Source of the DNA: Eggerthellaceae bacterium
GTDB taxonomy: Bacteria > Actinomycetota > Coriobacteriia > Coriobacteriales > Eggerthellaceae
Length of the DNA: 64,000 nt
Reading direction: 5' to 3'
Assembly (NCBI GenBank): GCA_009782605.1
Contig: WRIR01000009.1
Location: forward strand, 1 to 64,000
This document shows positions 8,204 through 16,561 of this stretch, piece after piece. The position numbers and the translations under genes were made by a program. Positions within the stretch are counted from its first letter, which is position 1, and each line of letters begins with the position of its first letter. The notes beneath the pieces are model-generated. The model worked only from the letters and a program-made list of their open reading frames with translations. It was not told where the DNA came from and did not search any database.

Positions 8204-8290
8204 ATGCCAAGGCCGACAACGAAAAACGAGCTGATTGATGCAGCTGGTGCCCAATGGGCTCGGTTGTGTGAAGAGGATAAAGCTGCATAA
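8204..8290 (+). pseudogene. Truncated N-terminus of a ClbS/DfsB-family protein
   Basis: Only 28 codons remain: MPRPTTKNELIDAAGAQW and ten more residues, ending in TAA. The beginning is the typical start of ClbS/DfsB four-helix proteins (M-x-R-P-T-x-K-x-E-L-x-x-A-A), which are usually about 160-180 residues. A good ribosome site (GAAAGAGGTGG) precedes the ATG. No continuation of the family was found in the other frames before the next gene, so this is a deletion remnant rather than a frameshift. Confidence 0.5.
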
Positions 8291-8369
8291 CACCCGCTGA
8301 CACGCTTTGACAAAAAGGCGGCCCGGCCCTATGCTGGACAACTAAAGGGAGAAGGAGAAGGAAGCAGCG

Positions 8370-9077
8370 TTGGGGCGGAATAGGGATTTTCTCAAGGGCT
8401 GGAACGGGTTCGAGAAGGGGTATCTGCTGGCGCTGCTCGTTTTGCCGGCGGTGTTCACCCTTGTCTTCGGCGGCACGCTCATCGGGTGCCTGTCCACGAC
8501 GCTGTACCTGTTCTGGTGCCTGTTCCTTGCCAAGGGGAAGCACTATGCCAACGTCATCGGCATCTTCGCGGTGCTCCTTTACTCCTACGTCTCCTTTACC
8601 GTGCGCTATTACGGGGAAGTCGTCATATCCTTGGCCGTGCTGCTGCCTTTAATCGTCTTCGGGCTGGTATCCTGGCTCAGGAACAGCCGCTACGACGAGG
8701 ACCGGGGCAACGTGGTTGTCGTTGCGGGCATGGACAGGAAGGAGGTGGGGCTTGCCGCGGCCTCGCAGGTGGTCATGGGGGTCGGCTACTACTTCGTGCT
8801 CAAGGCCTTCGGCACGACCTTTCTGAGCGTCTCCACCCTGTCCATAATGGCAAGCGTGCTGGCGACCTTCATGCTCGCGCGGCGCAACCGCTATGCCTTC
8901 CACGTGTATATCTTCAACGACGTCGTGCTCGTCATCCTGTGGGGCTACATGGTGCTCGCCGGGGATGCCGGCTATGCGCAGATACTGCTGATGCCCGCCA
9001 TGCTCCTGGTCAACGATGTATATGCCACGATAAACTGGTCGAGGCTCAAAAACGCCCAGGAAGGCCAGGCGCCTTAA
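8370..9077 (+). CDS. PnuC-type nicotinamide riboside (or related vitamin) transporter
   Basis: This 235-residue integral membrane protein has about seven hydrophobic helices. The C-terminal half shows PnuC-family features: YIFNDVVLVILWGYMVLAG and then MLLVNDVYATINWSR. PnuC proteins move nicotinamide riboside or related vitamins by facilitated diffusion, with trapping by an intracellular kinase. The start is the TTG at 8370, directly after GAAGGAGAAGGAAG; no ATG is available nearby. No NAD-related gene sits next to it, so the exact substrate (nicotinamide riboside, riboflavin, thiamine or deoxynucleoside in other PnuX members) is open. It converges with glpX. Confidence 0.8.
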   Translation: MGRNRDFLKGWNGFEKGYLLALLVLPAVFTLVFGGTLIGCLSTTLYLFWCLFLAKGKHYANVIGIFAVLLYSYVSFTVRYYGEVVISLAVLLPLIVFGLVSWLRNSRYDEDRGNVVVVAGMDRKEVGLAAASQVVMGVGYYFVLKAFGTTFLSVSTLSIMASVLATFMLARRNRYAFHVYIFNDVVLVILWGYMVLAGDAGYAQILLMPAMLLVNDVYATINWSRLKNAQEGQAP

Positions 9078-9191
9078 GGCTTCGGCGGCGGCGGCGGGCG
9101 ACCGGGCGCACCCGGTGCAGCACCCGGCACATGCGGGCGGCACCCTTCGGGCAGGCCTTCCCGGCGCCCCTTGCTTTATGGAAGCGGGCGG

Positions 9192-10151
9192 CTAATGGAA
9201 GCGGACGATGCCGTTCTCGCCGCGGTGGCAAGTCTTGATGAAGCGGACGGTCTTGTCCTGGGCGTTCATGACGACCGACTCGGTGGTGACAGACCCGTCT
9301 GCCATCGACACGCCGGAGACCATCTCGCCGTTGGTCACGCCGCAGGCGAGGAAGGCCGCATCGTCGGAGCGGACGAGCATGTCCATGGTCAGCACGCCGT
9401 CGAGGTCGACCTCGGCCGTCTTCTCGGCGCGGGCGCGCTCGTCGTCGGAGCGGAAGCGGAAGCGCCCCATGAAGACGCCGCCGATGGCTTTCAGGCCGAC
9501 GCAGGCGAGCACCCCTTCCGGCGCGCCGCCGGAGCCCATGTACAGGTCGATGCCCGTCCCCGGGACCGCGGTCGCGATGGCGCCGAACACGTCCCCGTCG
9601 TCGATGAGGCGCACGCGTGCGTCGGCCGCGCGTATCGCGTCGATGAGGTCGTTGTGGCGGTCGCGCTCCAGCACGCAGACGTTCACCTCCGATACCGGCT
9701 TGCCCAACGCCTCGGCGACCGCCCGAATGTTCTCTTCGGGCTTCGCGTCGATATGCACCTTGCCGACACAGGCAGGCCCGGCCGCTATCTTGAGCATGTA
9801 GGTGTCAGGCGCGAACAGGAGCGCACCCTTTGGGGCGATGGCGATAGTCGTCAGGGAGTTCGGCTTGTTGGCCGCACAGAGGTTGGTGCCCTCCAGGGGG
9901 TCGACTGCGATGTCGATCTCCTCGCCGCCGCGGCCGACCATCTCGCCGATATAGAGCATGGGTGCCTCGTCGCGCTCCCCCTCGCCGATAACGATACGGC
10001 CGGAAAAGTCGATGTCGTTGAAGGCCTCGCGCATCGCCGTGGTTGCAGCCTGGTCGGCCGCGACCTTGTCGCCCTTGCCCACCCAGTCGACGCAGGCGAT
10101 GGCAGCAGTCTCGGCGACGTTCAGGATCTCCATGATTCGTGCAGCTTTCAT
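9192..10151 (-). CDS. glpX: Class II fructose-1,6-bisphosphatase
   Basis: This 319-residue enzyme of gluconeogenesis hydrolyses fructose 1,6-bisphosphate to fructose 6-phosphate. Family motifs are present: GKGDKVAADQAATTAMR, the metal site IGEGERDEAPML and DPLEGT, and a late GGAPEGVLA. The frame opens at 10202, but the ATG at 10151 with GAAGGGG before it gives the normal family start (MKAARIMEILNV). It is the last gene of the dnaG-def-fmt-rsmB-glpX run. A palindrome lies in the 47-bp gap from rsmB. Confidence 0.95.
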   Translation of the reverse strand: MKAARIMEILNVAETAAIACVDWVGKGDKVAADQAATTAMREAFNDIDFSGRIVIGEGERDEAPMLYIGEMVGRGGEEIDIAVDPLEGTNLCAANKPNSLTTIAIAPKGALLFAPDTYMLKIAAGPACVGKVHIDAKPEENIRAVAEALGKPVSEVNVCVLERDRHNDLIDAIRAADARVRLIDDGDVFGAIATAVPGTGIDLYMGSGGAPEGVLACVGLKAIGGVFMGRFRFRSDDERARAEKTAEVDLDGVLTMDMLVRSDDAAFLACGVTNGEMVSGVSMADGSVTTESVVMNAQDKTVRFIKTCHRGENGIVRFH

Positions 10152-10171
10152 AGCAGCCCCTTCTTCGAAGC

Positions 10172-10194
10172 GTGTAGTACCGGTAATTCTACAC
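10172..10194. promoter_or_regulatory. Imperfect palindrome upstream of glpX
   Basis: GTGTAG at 10172-10177 is mirrored by CTACAC at 10189-10194, with an inner TACCGGTA. It sits in the short gap between the rsmB stop and the glpX start. It may be an operator for separate control of the gluconeogenic gene; no regulator is identified. Confidence 0.35.
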
Positions 10195-10198
10195 CAGG

Positions 10199-11638
10199 TC
10201 ACCCTATCCGTGCCATACGCACCGCAAAATGAGCATCAGAGGACCCGGGCGAGACGCGTGTCGCAAAGGAGGGGCGGCCCACAAGGGGCTCAAGGCGAAA
10301 GCACTTTCCCGCCGTGCTCCCCAGGAAGCGGGCGATGACGCCCTGGTTCTCCTCGCGCGTCACCGTGCAGGTCGAATAGGCAAGGTGCCCGCCGGGCCTC
10401 ACCAGGCCAGCCGCCTGCTCAAGCATCCCAAGTCCGGCGTCGGCCAGTGCGGGGATGTCCGCTTCCTGGATGCGCCAGCGTATCTCGGGGTGCCGCCTTA
10501 AGGTCCCCAGCCCGGAGCAGGGCGCGTCGACGAACACGAAGCCGAAGGACTCGCGCTCGAAGGTCCCTTCCAGCTGCCGCCGTGCGTCGGCCACGTGCGT
10601 GCGGTCGAGGCGCAGGCCGTAGGTCGCGGCACGCTCCTTGAGTATATCGGCCTTGAACCTGTGGGCGTCCAGCGCCTCAAGCGGCAGCTGGCTTTTGTAG
10701 CGGCGCAGGGCGGCGTTTTGCAGGAGGATGGTCTTCGTGCCCCTGCCCGAGCCGATCTCGAGCATTCCTGCCGGAGGAGTATCGGGGAGGATGTGTGCCG
10801 CGATGAACTGCGAGGCCGCGTCGCTCACGAGTATCTTCCCCTCGTCGAAGAGCCCCTTGATGCCGGCCCGCTGCAGCAAGGCCCCTTCTTCCAGCAAGAA
10901 GCAGCCGGGTACCGGCTCGCCCGAGAGCGACACCCGCGCAAGCGTGGTGCCGACGGCGCCGAAGGCCTCTTCCACCTCCTGCTCGGACGCCTTCAGGGAG
11001 TTGACCGCGATGAAGAGCGGCGCGGGCTCGTTGCTGGCCTCCATGAAGGCCCGCGCGTCCCCGTGCCCCCAGGCCTCCACCAGCGACGCGGCGAGCCAGG
11101 TTGGGAAGGCACAGAGGCGTGCAAGGGCCTCGATGTCGCTTTCCGGGTCGCCGAAGGGGAAGGCAGGCCGCTCGTGCGCTATCTTCCTCAGAACCGCGTT
11201 GGCCAGCCCGGCCGCCTTGGGTGCCACGCAACGCACCAGCTCGACGCCTTGGTCGACCGCCGCATACCCCGCCTTCTCCAGGAAGAGTATCTCATAGCAG
11301 CTGATGCGCAGGGCATCGCGGACTGCCGGGTCGAGCCCGCCGGGCGCACGGAGGTGGCGGCCTATCATCTCGTCGAGCATGCCCTGTGCGCTGGTCACCC
11401 CTAAGGCGAGCCGCGTGGCAAAGGCCCTGTCGGACGGCGAGAGCCCGGCGCCCTCGATGCGGGCGGCTATGACCTCCGAGGTGAAGGCCTTCCTGAGCCG
11501 GACCTGCGTCCCGACCTCAAGCGCGGCGCGGCGGGCGGGGCTGACCCGGAGGCCCTGCCCCTGCCGTGCACGTTGCGGGCGCGGGGGGCGGTGCGGGCGG
11601 TGCGGGGCGGGACCCTTGCCCGGGGCCTTGCCCGGCAT
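10199..11638 (-). CDS. rsmB: 16S rRNA m5C967 methyltransferase
   Basis: This 479-residue protein methylates C967 of 16S rRNA with S-adenosylmethionine. A basic proline-rich leader (about 1-45) is followed by a NusB-like RNA-binding domain (about 45-185) and a Rossmann methyltransferase domain. The SAM site is LEIGSGRGTKT, and the two catalytic-cysteine motifs are DAPCSGLGTLRRHPEIRW and YSTCTVTREEN. Its ATG overlaps the TGA of fmt by one base (TGATG), so the two are coupled. The Arg/Pro-rich N-terminal extension is longer than usual. Confidence 0.93.
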   Translation of the reverse strand: MPGKAPGKGPAPHRPHRPPRPQRARQGQGLRVSPARRAALEVGTQVRLRKAFTSEVIAARIEGAGLSPSDRAFATRLALGVTSAQGMLDEMIGRHLRAPGGLDPAVRDALRISCYEILFLEKAGYAAVDQGVELVRCVAPKAAGLANAVLRKIAHERPAFPFGDPESDIEALARLCAFPTWLAASLVEAWGHGDARAFMEASNEPAPLFIAVNSLKASEQEVEEAFGAVGTTLARVSLSGEPVPGCFLLEEGALLQRAGIKGLFDEGKILVSDAASQFIAAHILPDTPPAGMLEIGSGRGTKTILLQNAALRRYKSQLPLEALDAHRFKADILKERAATYGLRLDRTHVADARRQLEGTFERESFGFVFVDAPCSGLGTLRRHPEIRWRIQEADIPALADAGLGMLEQAAGLVRPGGHLAYSTCTVTREENQGVIARFLGSTAGKCFRLEPLVGRPSFATRVSPGSSDAHFAVRMARIG

Positions 11639-12627
11639 CAGGTGGCGCTTCCCTGGGGCCCGCCGGCCGGCCCTGCCGTCCAGGTGAACCCGCCCTGCTT
11701 GATCCCCTGGACTCCCGCCGCAAAGGCCTTCGCGCCCATCACGGACTTCCCGTCGGGCTTGAGCTCGGCCACCTCAAGCATGCCGTCGACCGTGCCGAGG
11801 AAGAAGCGCTTCCCGGCGAAGAGGATGCCCCCAGGGGCAGGCGGGCACCCTGCGACAAGGGCTTGGGCACGGGTATCGGCGGTGACGTCGCGTGCGCGGG
11901 TGACCCTGACCGGGCGGCCGGCGATGAGACAACGGGCGGGGTGTGCGTCTGATGAGGCCTGGACCTTCAACGCGGCCTGCCGCGCCGTGTCCTTCGGCGA
12001 GGGGTTCATCTCGTGCTTCCCTATCTTCTCGGCGTAGGTCACCGCCGCCTCGTCCTGGGCCGTCCAGTCAAGCGCCCCCTGCTCAAGGTGCACCAGGGCC
12101 GTCAGGAGGGCGTAGGAGCCCAGGTTCGCCAGCTCGTCGGACAGCTCGACGGCGCTCTTGTTCCCAATGACCGTGGTGCGGCACACGCAGAAGTCGCCCG
12201 TGTCGAGGCCTTCTTCCATCCGCATGACGCACACGCCCGTCTCTGCGTCGCCCGCGAGGATCGCCCGCTCGATGGGAGCCGCCCCCCGCCAGCGGGGAAG
12301 CAGGGATGCGTGCACGTTCAAACACCCGTAGCGGGGTATCTCAAGCACCTTCTTCGGGAGCATCATCCCATAGGCCGCGACGCAGACGACGTCCGGGCTC
12401 AAGGAGCGTAGCTGGGCGATTGCCGGGGAGCCCTTGAACGACAAGGGCGTGTAGACCGGGATGCCGCAGGACTGTGCCATGCGCTTTGCCGGGGAGGCCT
12501 CCTTCTCGTGCCCGCGCCCCCGCACCGCGTCGGGACGGGTGTAGACGGCGCCCACCTCGTGGTGCTCGACAAGGTCTTCGAGGATGGTCGCCGCGAAGTC
12601 GGGCGTCCCCATGAATACGATGTTCAT
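11638..12627 (-). CDS. fmt: Methionyl-tRNA formyltransferase
   Basis: This 329-residue enzyme formylates the initiator methionyl-tRNA using 10-formyltetrahydrofolate. The family signature HASLLPRWRGAAPIERAI is present near residue 107, with MGTPDFAATIL at the N-terminus and a C-terminal OB-like domain. It forms an ATGA overlap with the upstream peptide deformylase and a TGATG overlap with rsmB. The three genes that start and finish N-terminal processing and ribosome modification are thus a single coupled unit. Confidence 0.96.
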   Translation of the reverse strand: MNIVFMGTPDFAATILEDLVEHHEVGAVYTRPDAVRGRGHEKEASPAKRMAQSCGIPVYTPLSFKGSPAIAQLRSLSPDVVCVAAYGMMLPKKVLEIPRYGCLNVHASLLPRWRGAAPIERAILAGDAETGVCVMRMEEGLDTGDFCVCRTTVIGNKSAVELSDELANLGSYALLTALVHLEQGALDWTAQDEAAVTYAEKIGKHEMNPSPKDTARQAALKVQASSDAHPARCLIAGRPVRVTRARDVTADTRAQALVAGCPPAPGGILFAGKRFFLGTVDGMLEVAELKPDGKSVMGAKAFAAGVQGIKQGGFTWTAGPAGGPQGSAT

Positions 12628-13181
12628 GTGCCGCCCGCCTCCTGTCCTGGCGCGGGCCCGGTGCCCGTGTCGCCCGGCTTCGCCCCTGCGGCAAGTGCTG
12701 CCTCGTAGGCCCTCAGGGCCTCTATGCGCGCCGAGGGGCTACAGCTCTCGAAGAGCGTCTTGCCGTCGAGGTGGTCGATCTCGTGCTGGAGGCAGCGGCC
12801 GAGCAGCCCGTCCCCCTCCAAGACCCATTCCTCCCCTTCCAGGTCGAAGTAGCGCACCCGCACGAAGGGCTGGCGCGTGACCGGTATCGATATCCCGGGG
12901 CAAGACAGGCAGCCCTCGTCCTCGGTAAGCTCCTCCCCTTCCCGGTCGGTGATGACCGGGTTGACGAGGAAGAGGGGGTCTTGCTCGTCGCTTTCGGTGT
13001 CGCAGTCGACGACGATGATCCGCTTGAGCACCCCCACCTGGGGGCCGGCGAGCCCGCAGCCGTTGTTCTTGTACATGGCCTGTGCCATTTTCCGTGCGAG
13101 CTTTTTTAGGCTTTTATCGCCCACCTCGCACGGTGCGCACACCTGCCTGAGCAGGGGGTCGGGGGAGAGCACTATGTCCAT
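12624..13181 (-). CDS. def: Peptide deformylase
   Basis: This 185-residue metalloenzyme removes the formyl group from nascent proteins. All three motifs are visible: GCGLAGPQVG (motif 1), EGCLSCPG (motif 2, metal Cys) and HEIDHLDG (motif 3, HExxH). The frame is open far upstream into dnaG. I choose the ATG at 13181 because AAAGGAG lies eight bases before it and MDIVLSPDPLLRQ is the usual start; the ATG at 13211 lacks a good site. A Gly/Pro-rich tail of about 20 residues extends beyond the catalytic core. Confidence 0.95.
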   Translation of the reverse strand: MDIVLSPDPLLRQVCAPCEVGDKSLKKLARKMAQAMYKNNGCGLAGPQVGVLKRIIVVDCDTESDEQDPLFLVNPVITDREGEELTEDEGCLSCPGISIPVTRQPFVRVRYFDLEGEEWVLEGDGLLGRCLQHEIDHLDGKTLFESCSPSARIEALRAYEAALAAGAKPGDTGTGPAPGQEAGGT

Positions 13182-13207
13182 GAGCTCGTCTCCTTTCTCG
13201 ACGGTAG

Positions 13208-15094
13208 TCATGTGCCTGTGTCGATCTCGAAGCGCTCGACTACGGCCGCCTGGTCGAGGCGGCGGCGGGTGAGGTCCTTCTGCAGGGCGACGACGCTTGC
13301 GAACAGGAGCTCCTGGTCTTCGGGAGAGAGCTCCTTCGGGTTGCCCAACTGTACCTTCATCACGGCTATCGCATCCTCTACGTCCCCCATCCCCAGCTCT
13401 TCGGCGAGGAAACGCACGAGCACGTCCAGGCCCGCCTTCCCGCCCATCGTCCCGGAGGTGAGGATGCCCGCAGCCTTCGGTATGCGGACGGACACTGCGC
13501 TCACCACCTCTGCGGCAGATGCCTGGGGGGCCTGCACCAGCACGTCGAGCAGGGCTTCGGCAACCGCTGCGTGGGCAGGCTCGTGCCACTGGGTCTGGGC
13601 GAGCGCCTGCGTGTGGGCGAGCGCCAGGCCGGGGTGGCGGGCGGCGAGGCTCAGGAACTCCCGCTCGAAGCGGCGGCGGTTCGCCTCTGCCTGGGAAAGC
13701 TGGACGGGCCGGGAATCCTCGTCCTGCCCATCCGGGGCAGAGTCGTCTGGCGAAGGGGCCGCACTGTAGACGCGGGGCGGCGGCACCTTGGCAAGCGCCG
13801 CAAGCACGACGTCCTCCTTCATGTTGGGCACCATGCCCGCTATCTTCACCGCATACTCCTTTGCGAGGATGGATTCCTTGATGGGCGCGAGGATGGAAAG
13901 CGCGTCGGTGACAGCCCTGCCCCTGCTCGTGAAGTCGTCCATGTCATAGCGGGCGAGGCGGCGCTCAATCCCGTACTCGACGAGGTCGCGCGCGTTGTCG
14001 ATACGCGCCCGGAGGGCATCCGCGCCATCCTTTTCCACAAAGTCGGCCGGATCGGTGCCTTCGGGCAGGCTGGCTGCCAGAATGCTTATCGTGCGGCCCT
14101 TCTCCGGGGTTATGCTCTCGTCGACAAAGCCTAAGGCCTTGTCGGCCGCACGCTGCCCTGCCGCGTCGCCGTCGAAGAGGTAGACGATCCTCTTCCTCGC
14201 ATGGCGCGCAAGGACGCGGATGTGCTGGCTGGTAAGCGCCGTGCCCAGCGTCGCGACGACGTTGGTAATGCCGGCCTCATGCAGGGCGATGACGTCGGTA
14301 TAGCCCTCGACCACGACGGCGGCGCCCGTCGACGCGAGGGCAGACTTTGCCTTGTCGAGCCCGAAGAGCACCTCCGACTTGTGGAAGAGCGGGGTCTCCT
14401 GGGAGTTCAGGTACTTGGGCGTGCCCGCGTCGAGGACGCGGCCGCCGAAGGCGATGACCTCCCCCTGTATGTCGCATATCGGGAAGATGACGCGGTTGAA
14501 GAAGCGGTCCTTCAGCCTCCCCCTCGACACGAGCGCGACATTGGCGTCGACGAGCTCCTGGTTGCGGAAGCCGAGCTTTTGCAGGTGCCGCACAAGCGCT
14601 TCGCTCCCCCCGGCGAAGCCGAGCTGCCACCTTTTCGAGACCTCGCCCCCGAAGCCGCGCTTCCCCAGGTAGTCCCGGGCCGCCGCGGCGAGGGGGTCCC
14701 TGCTGCGCATGAGCTGCAGGTGGTAGAAGGCCGCCGTCTCCTTGCAGGCCTCGCCGAGGCGCGCCTTGTAGCCCTTGGCCGGGCCCGGCGCCCCCCCGAT
14801 AAGCCTGACCGATATCCCCACGCGCTCTGCCAGCTTGTGGACGGCCTCGGGGAAGCTCAGGCCGTCGGCCTGCATGACGAACCCGACCACGTCGCCGCCG
14901 CTGCCGCACCCGAAGCAGTGCCACAGCTGGGCGGCGGGGTCTATCTTGCACGAGGGGGTCTTCTCATCGTGTATAGGGCAGCAGCACCAGAAGTCGCGCC
15001 CTTTCTGGCGCAGCGGGACGCGGTCGCCTATGACCGAGACGAGGTCGTTTGCCTCGCGGACCTTTTGGATGTCCTCATCGTTTATTCCTGGCAT
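13208..15094 (-). CDS. dnaG: DNA primase
   Basis: This 628-residue primase makes the RNA primers for replication. It has an N-terminal CHC2 zinc finger (CPIH near residue 39 and CFGCGSGGDV near 60), a TOPRIM catalytic core with VVEGYTDVIALH and YLFDGDAAGQRAADK, and a C-terminal helicase-interacting domain that is only weakly recognisable. Length is normal. The ATG at 15094 gives the family start MPGINDEDIQKVREANDL. It heads the dnaG-def-fmt-rsmB-glpX run, with a small membrane-protein gene 15 bp upstream. Confidence 0.96.
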   Translation of the reverse strand: MPGINDEDIQKVREANDLVSVIGDRVPLRQKGRDFWCCCPIHDEKTPSCKIDPAAQLWHCFGCGSGGDVVGFVMQADGLSFPEAVHKLAERVGISVRLIGGAPGPAKGYKARLGEACKETAAFYHLQLMRSRDPLAAAARDYLGKRGFGGEVSKRWQLGFAGGSEALVRHLQKLGFRNQELVDANVALVSRGRLKDRFFNRVIFPICDIQGEVIAFGGRVLDAGTPKYLNSQETPLFHKSEVLFGLDKAKSALASTGAAVVVEGYTDVIALHEAGITNVVATLGTALTSQHIRVLARHARKRIVYLFDGDAAGQRAADKALGFVDESITPEKGRTISILAASLPEGTDPADFVEKDGADALRARIDNARDLVEYGIERRLARYDMDDFTSRGRAVTDALSILAPIKESILAKEYAVKIAGMVPNMKEDVVLAALAKVPPPRVYSAAPSPDDSAPDGQDEDSRPVQLSQAEANRRRFEREFLSLAARHPGLALAHTQALAQTQWHEPAHAAVAEALLDVLVQAPQASAAEVVSAVSVRIPKAAGILTSGTMGGKAGLDVLVRFLAEELGMGDVEDAIAVMKVQLGNPKELSPEDQELLFASVVALQKDLTRRRLDQAAVVERFEIDTGT

Positions 15095-15109
15095 GGGGTC
15101 TTACGGGGC

Positions 15110-15292
15110 TTACTGGGACTGGCGCCTTGAGAAGAACGCAAACACGCCCGAGCCGATAAAGAGCGCCACCACCGTCGCCACCCGGAACGGGCTTGCGACC
15201 TGGTACCCGAGGGCAAAGATGGCGATGCCGAACAGCGCCATGAGGACGCAGAGGATAGAAAGCCACTTGAGATACTTCGCCGTCTCTTTCAT
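15110..15292 (-). CDS. Small two-helix membrane protein upstream of dnaG
   Basis: This 60-residue protein has two hydrophobic helices (about 8-27 and 34-51) and a charged C-terminal FFSRRQSQ. I do not recognise a family. The ATG at 15292 has AGAAGGAAGG before it. It is 15 bp from dnaG and probably shares its transcript. Its whole leader, from three bases before the ATG outward, is duplicated upstream of the fic gene about 1.2 kb away. Confidence 0.6.
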   Translation of the reverse strand: MKETAKYLKWLSILCVLMALFGIAIFALGYQVASPFRVATVVALFIGSGVFAFFSRRQSQ

Positions 15293-15295
15293 ACG

Positions 15296-15368
15296 ATTAC
15301 CTTCCTTCTGCCTCCCGTGAAGCAATTTCCTGACGAGGAACACTGTATCACACCCGCCGCCCGCCGCC
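15296..15368. repeat. 73-bp direct repeat, copy A (beside small membrane gene)
   Basis: This copy matches 16474-16546 at 72 of 73 positions; the one difference is C at 15351 against T at 16529. It contains the ribosome site and leader of the 60-residue membrane protein. Together the two copies bracket the fic cassette. Confidence 0.9.
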
Positions 15369-15550
15369 TACAATATGACCATATCTGTCGGTATGCATCC
15401 CCGGCAACATTCTTCGGCTGCCCAAGAAACAAGCATCCGTACACGACGGGCGAAGGACTGCAGCAACTTTATCTTGAAATGCGCCCGAAATCCCATAATT
15501 GCAGCTATTGGTCCGTGTTCTAACAGCCTTGGTAAGGGCCGGAGCTCCGA

Positions 15551-16441
15551 TCATTCTCCATCTTCGGAAATATCGTTTTCCTGCTCGTAGTAATAGGAGT
15601 AGTCAATGCCCTTGATAAACACCTCACGGTCGTTAATCCTGTCTGTCAATGCCTTCCGCAGGAGGGCTTTTATCTGCGTGGAGTCCGTGACGCTCTTTTC
15701 CATCGCAGTCAGATAGCCCTTCTTGTCAATCAGGCTCCAATCGACGCAGAGCTTCAGGTGCTTTTTTAGAATCAAGTCAAGCCAGATGCGGGTGCTTCTG
15801 CCGTTGCCCTCTATAAACGGGTGCGCGACATTCATCTCAACGTATTTGTCGGCGATTTGCTCAAAGGTGGCCTCCGGCATTTGCTCGATAGCTTTCAGGG
15901 TCTCCGGCAAAAACCTCGCCATTGCGAACCGGAAGCCGCCCTTTGCGATGTTCATCGTCCGTATCTGCCCCGCAAAGTCATAAAGCCCGCCGAACAGGTA
16001 GCCGTGAACCTGCTGCAAGCCCTTTGTCGTACCGACCTCTATTGTGTCGAGCAATGAGCTGTCAAAAAGGGCATAAGCCTTCGACTTGCTCTTGCCGTCA
16101 ATGGTGTCATCACTGTAGGTGAACCATTCAATAAAACGATTGGCCTTCTTGCCTGGAAACTCTTTCGCGAGTGCAATGACGCCGTCGTTTGTCAAGCAGT
16201 CGGTCGTTCGATGCTTGCCATCGGGTGCTACGAGCTTGAATCCCTTACAATCTGTAAGGATTTCACTTTCAGCTTTCTTCAGACGATTCTTTAGCACATA
16301 CCAATAGTTACGCGAATCCGTGCTCTGGCTCAAGACGCCGACGATGTCGATGACGGAGAACCACCATTGGGAGCCCTCGTCGTCCCAGATAGCACGAACT
16401 TCCCTGTCATCGAAAAACCGGATGGAAACCTTATTTGTCAA
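15551..16441 (-). CDS. BRO-N/antirepressor-like domain fused to a Fic (AMPylation) domain
   Basis: The predicted product is about 296 residues. Residues 1-105 resemble the BRO-N/prophage antirepressor domain ([39 protein letters not shown]-like segment). From about 118 on it is a Fic protein, with [17 protein letters not shown] and the complete active-site loop [12 protein letters not shown]. Fic enzymes usually transfer AMP to protein hydroxyls. The frame opens with a TTG at 16474 inside the repeat. I prefer the TTG at 16441 because GGGAGG lies just before it and the domain begins there. A ten-codon mini-ORF (ATG at 16470) ends in a TGA overlapping this TTG. The gene is flanked by the 73-bp repeats and followed by about 180 bp without a gene. 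It was probably acquired. Confidence 0.85.
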   Translation of the reverse strand: MTNKVSIRFFDDREVRAIWDDEGSQWWFSVIDIVGVLSQSTDSRNYWYVLKNRLKKAESEILTDCKGFKLVAPDGKHRTTDCLTNDGVIALAKEFPGKKANRFIEWFTYSDDTIDGKSKSKAYALFDSSLLDTIEVGTTKGLQQVHGYLFGGLYDFAGQIRTMNIAKGGFRFAMARFLPETLKAIEQMPEATFEQIADKYVEMNVAHPFIEGNGRSTRIWLDLILKKHLKLCVDWSLIDKKGYLTAMEKSVTDSTQIKALLRKALTDRINDREVFIKGIDYSYYYEQENDISEDGE

Positions 16442-16473
16442 AAGGCTGTCCTCCCATACTCGCCGCTCATGCA

Positions 16474-16546
16474 ATTACCTTCCTTCTGCCTCCCGTGAAG
16501 CAATTTCCTGACGAGGAACACTGTATCATACCCGCCGCCCGCCGCC
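16474..16546. repeat. 73-bp direct repeat, copy B (upstream of fic)
   Basis: Second copy of the repeat at 15296-15368. On the minus strand it supplies the AGAAGGAAGG ribosome site and an ATG three bases beyond the repeat, which now opens a ten-codon ORF ([10 protein letters not shown]) leading into fic. On its other side it abuts the start of the plus-strand membrane-protein gene. Confidence 0.9.
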
Positions 16547-16561
16547 CGCCGTGTGCGAGAG

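Noticed and set aside
15369-15550. Possible short gene between repeat copy A and fic
   Set aside because: A 68-codon open frame exists, but it runs into the repeat, has no ribosome site and resembles nothing.
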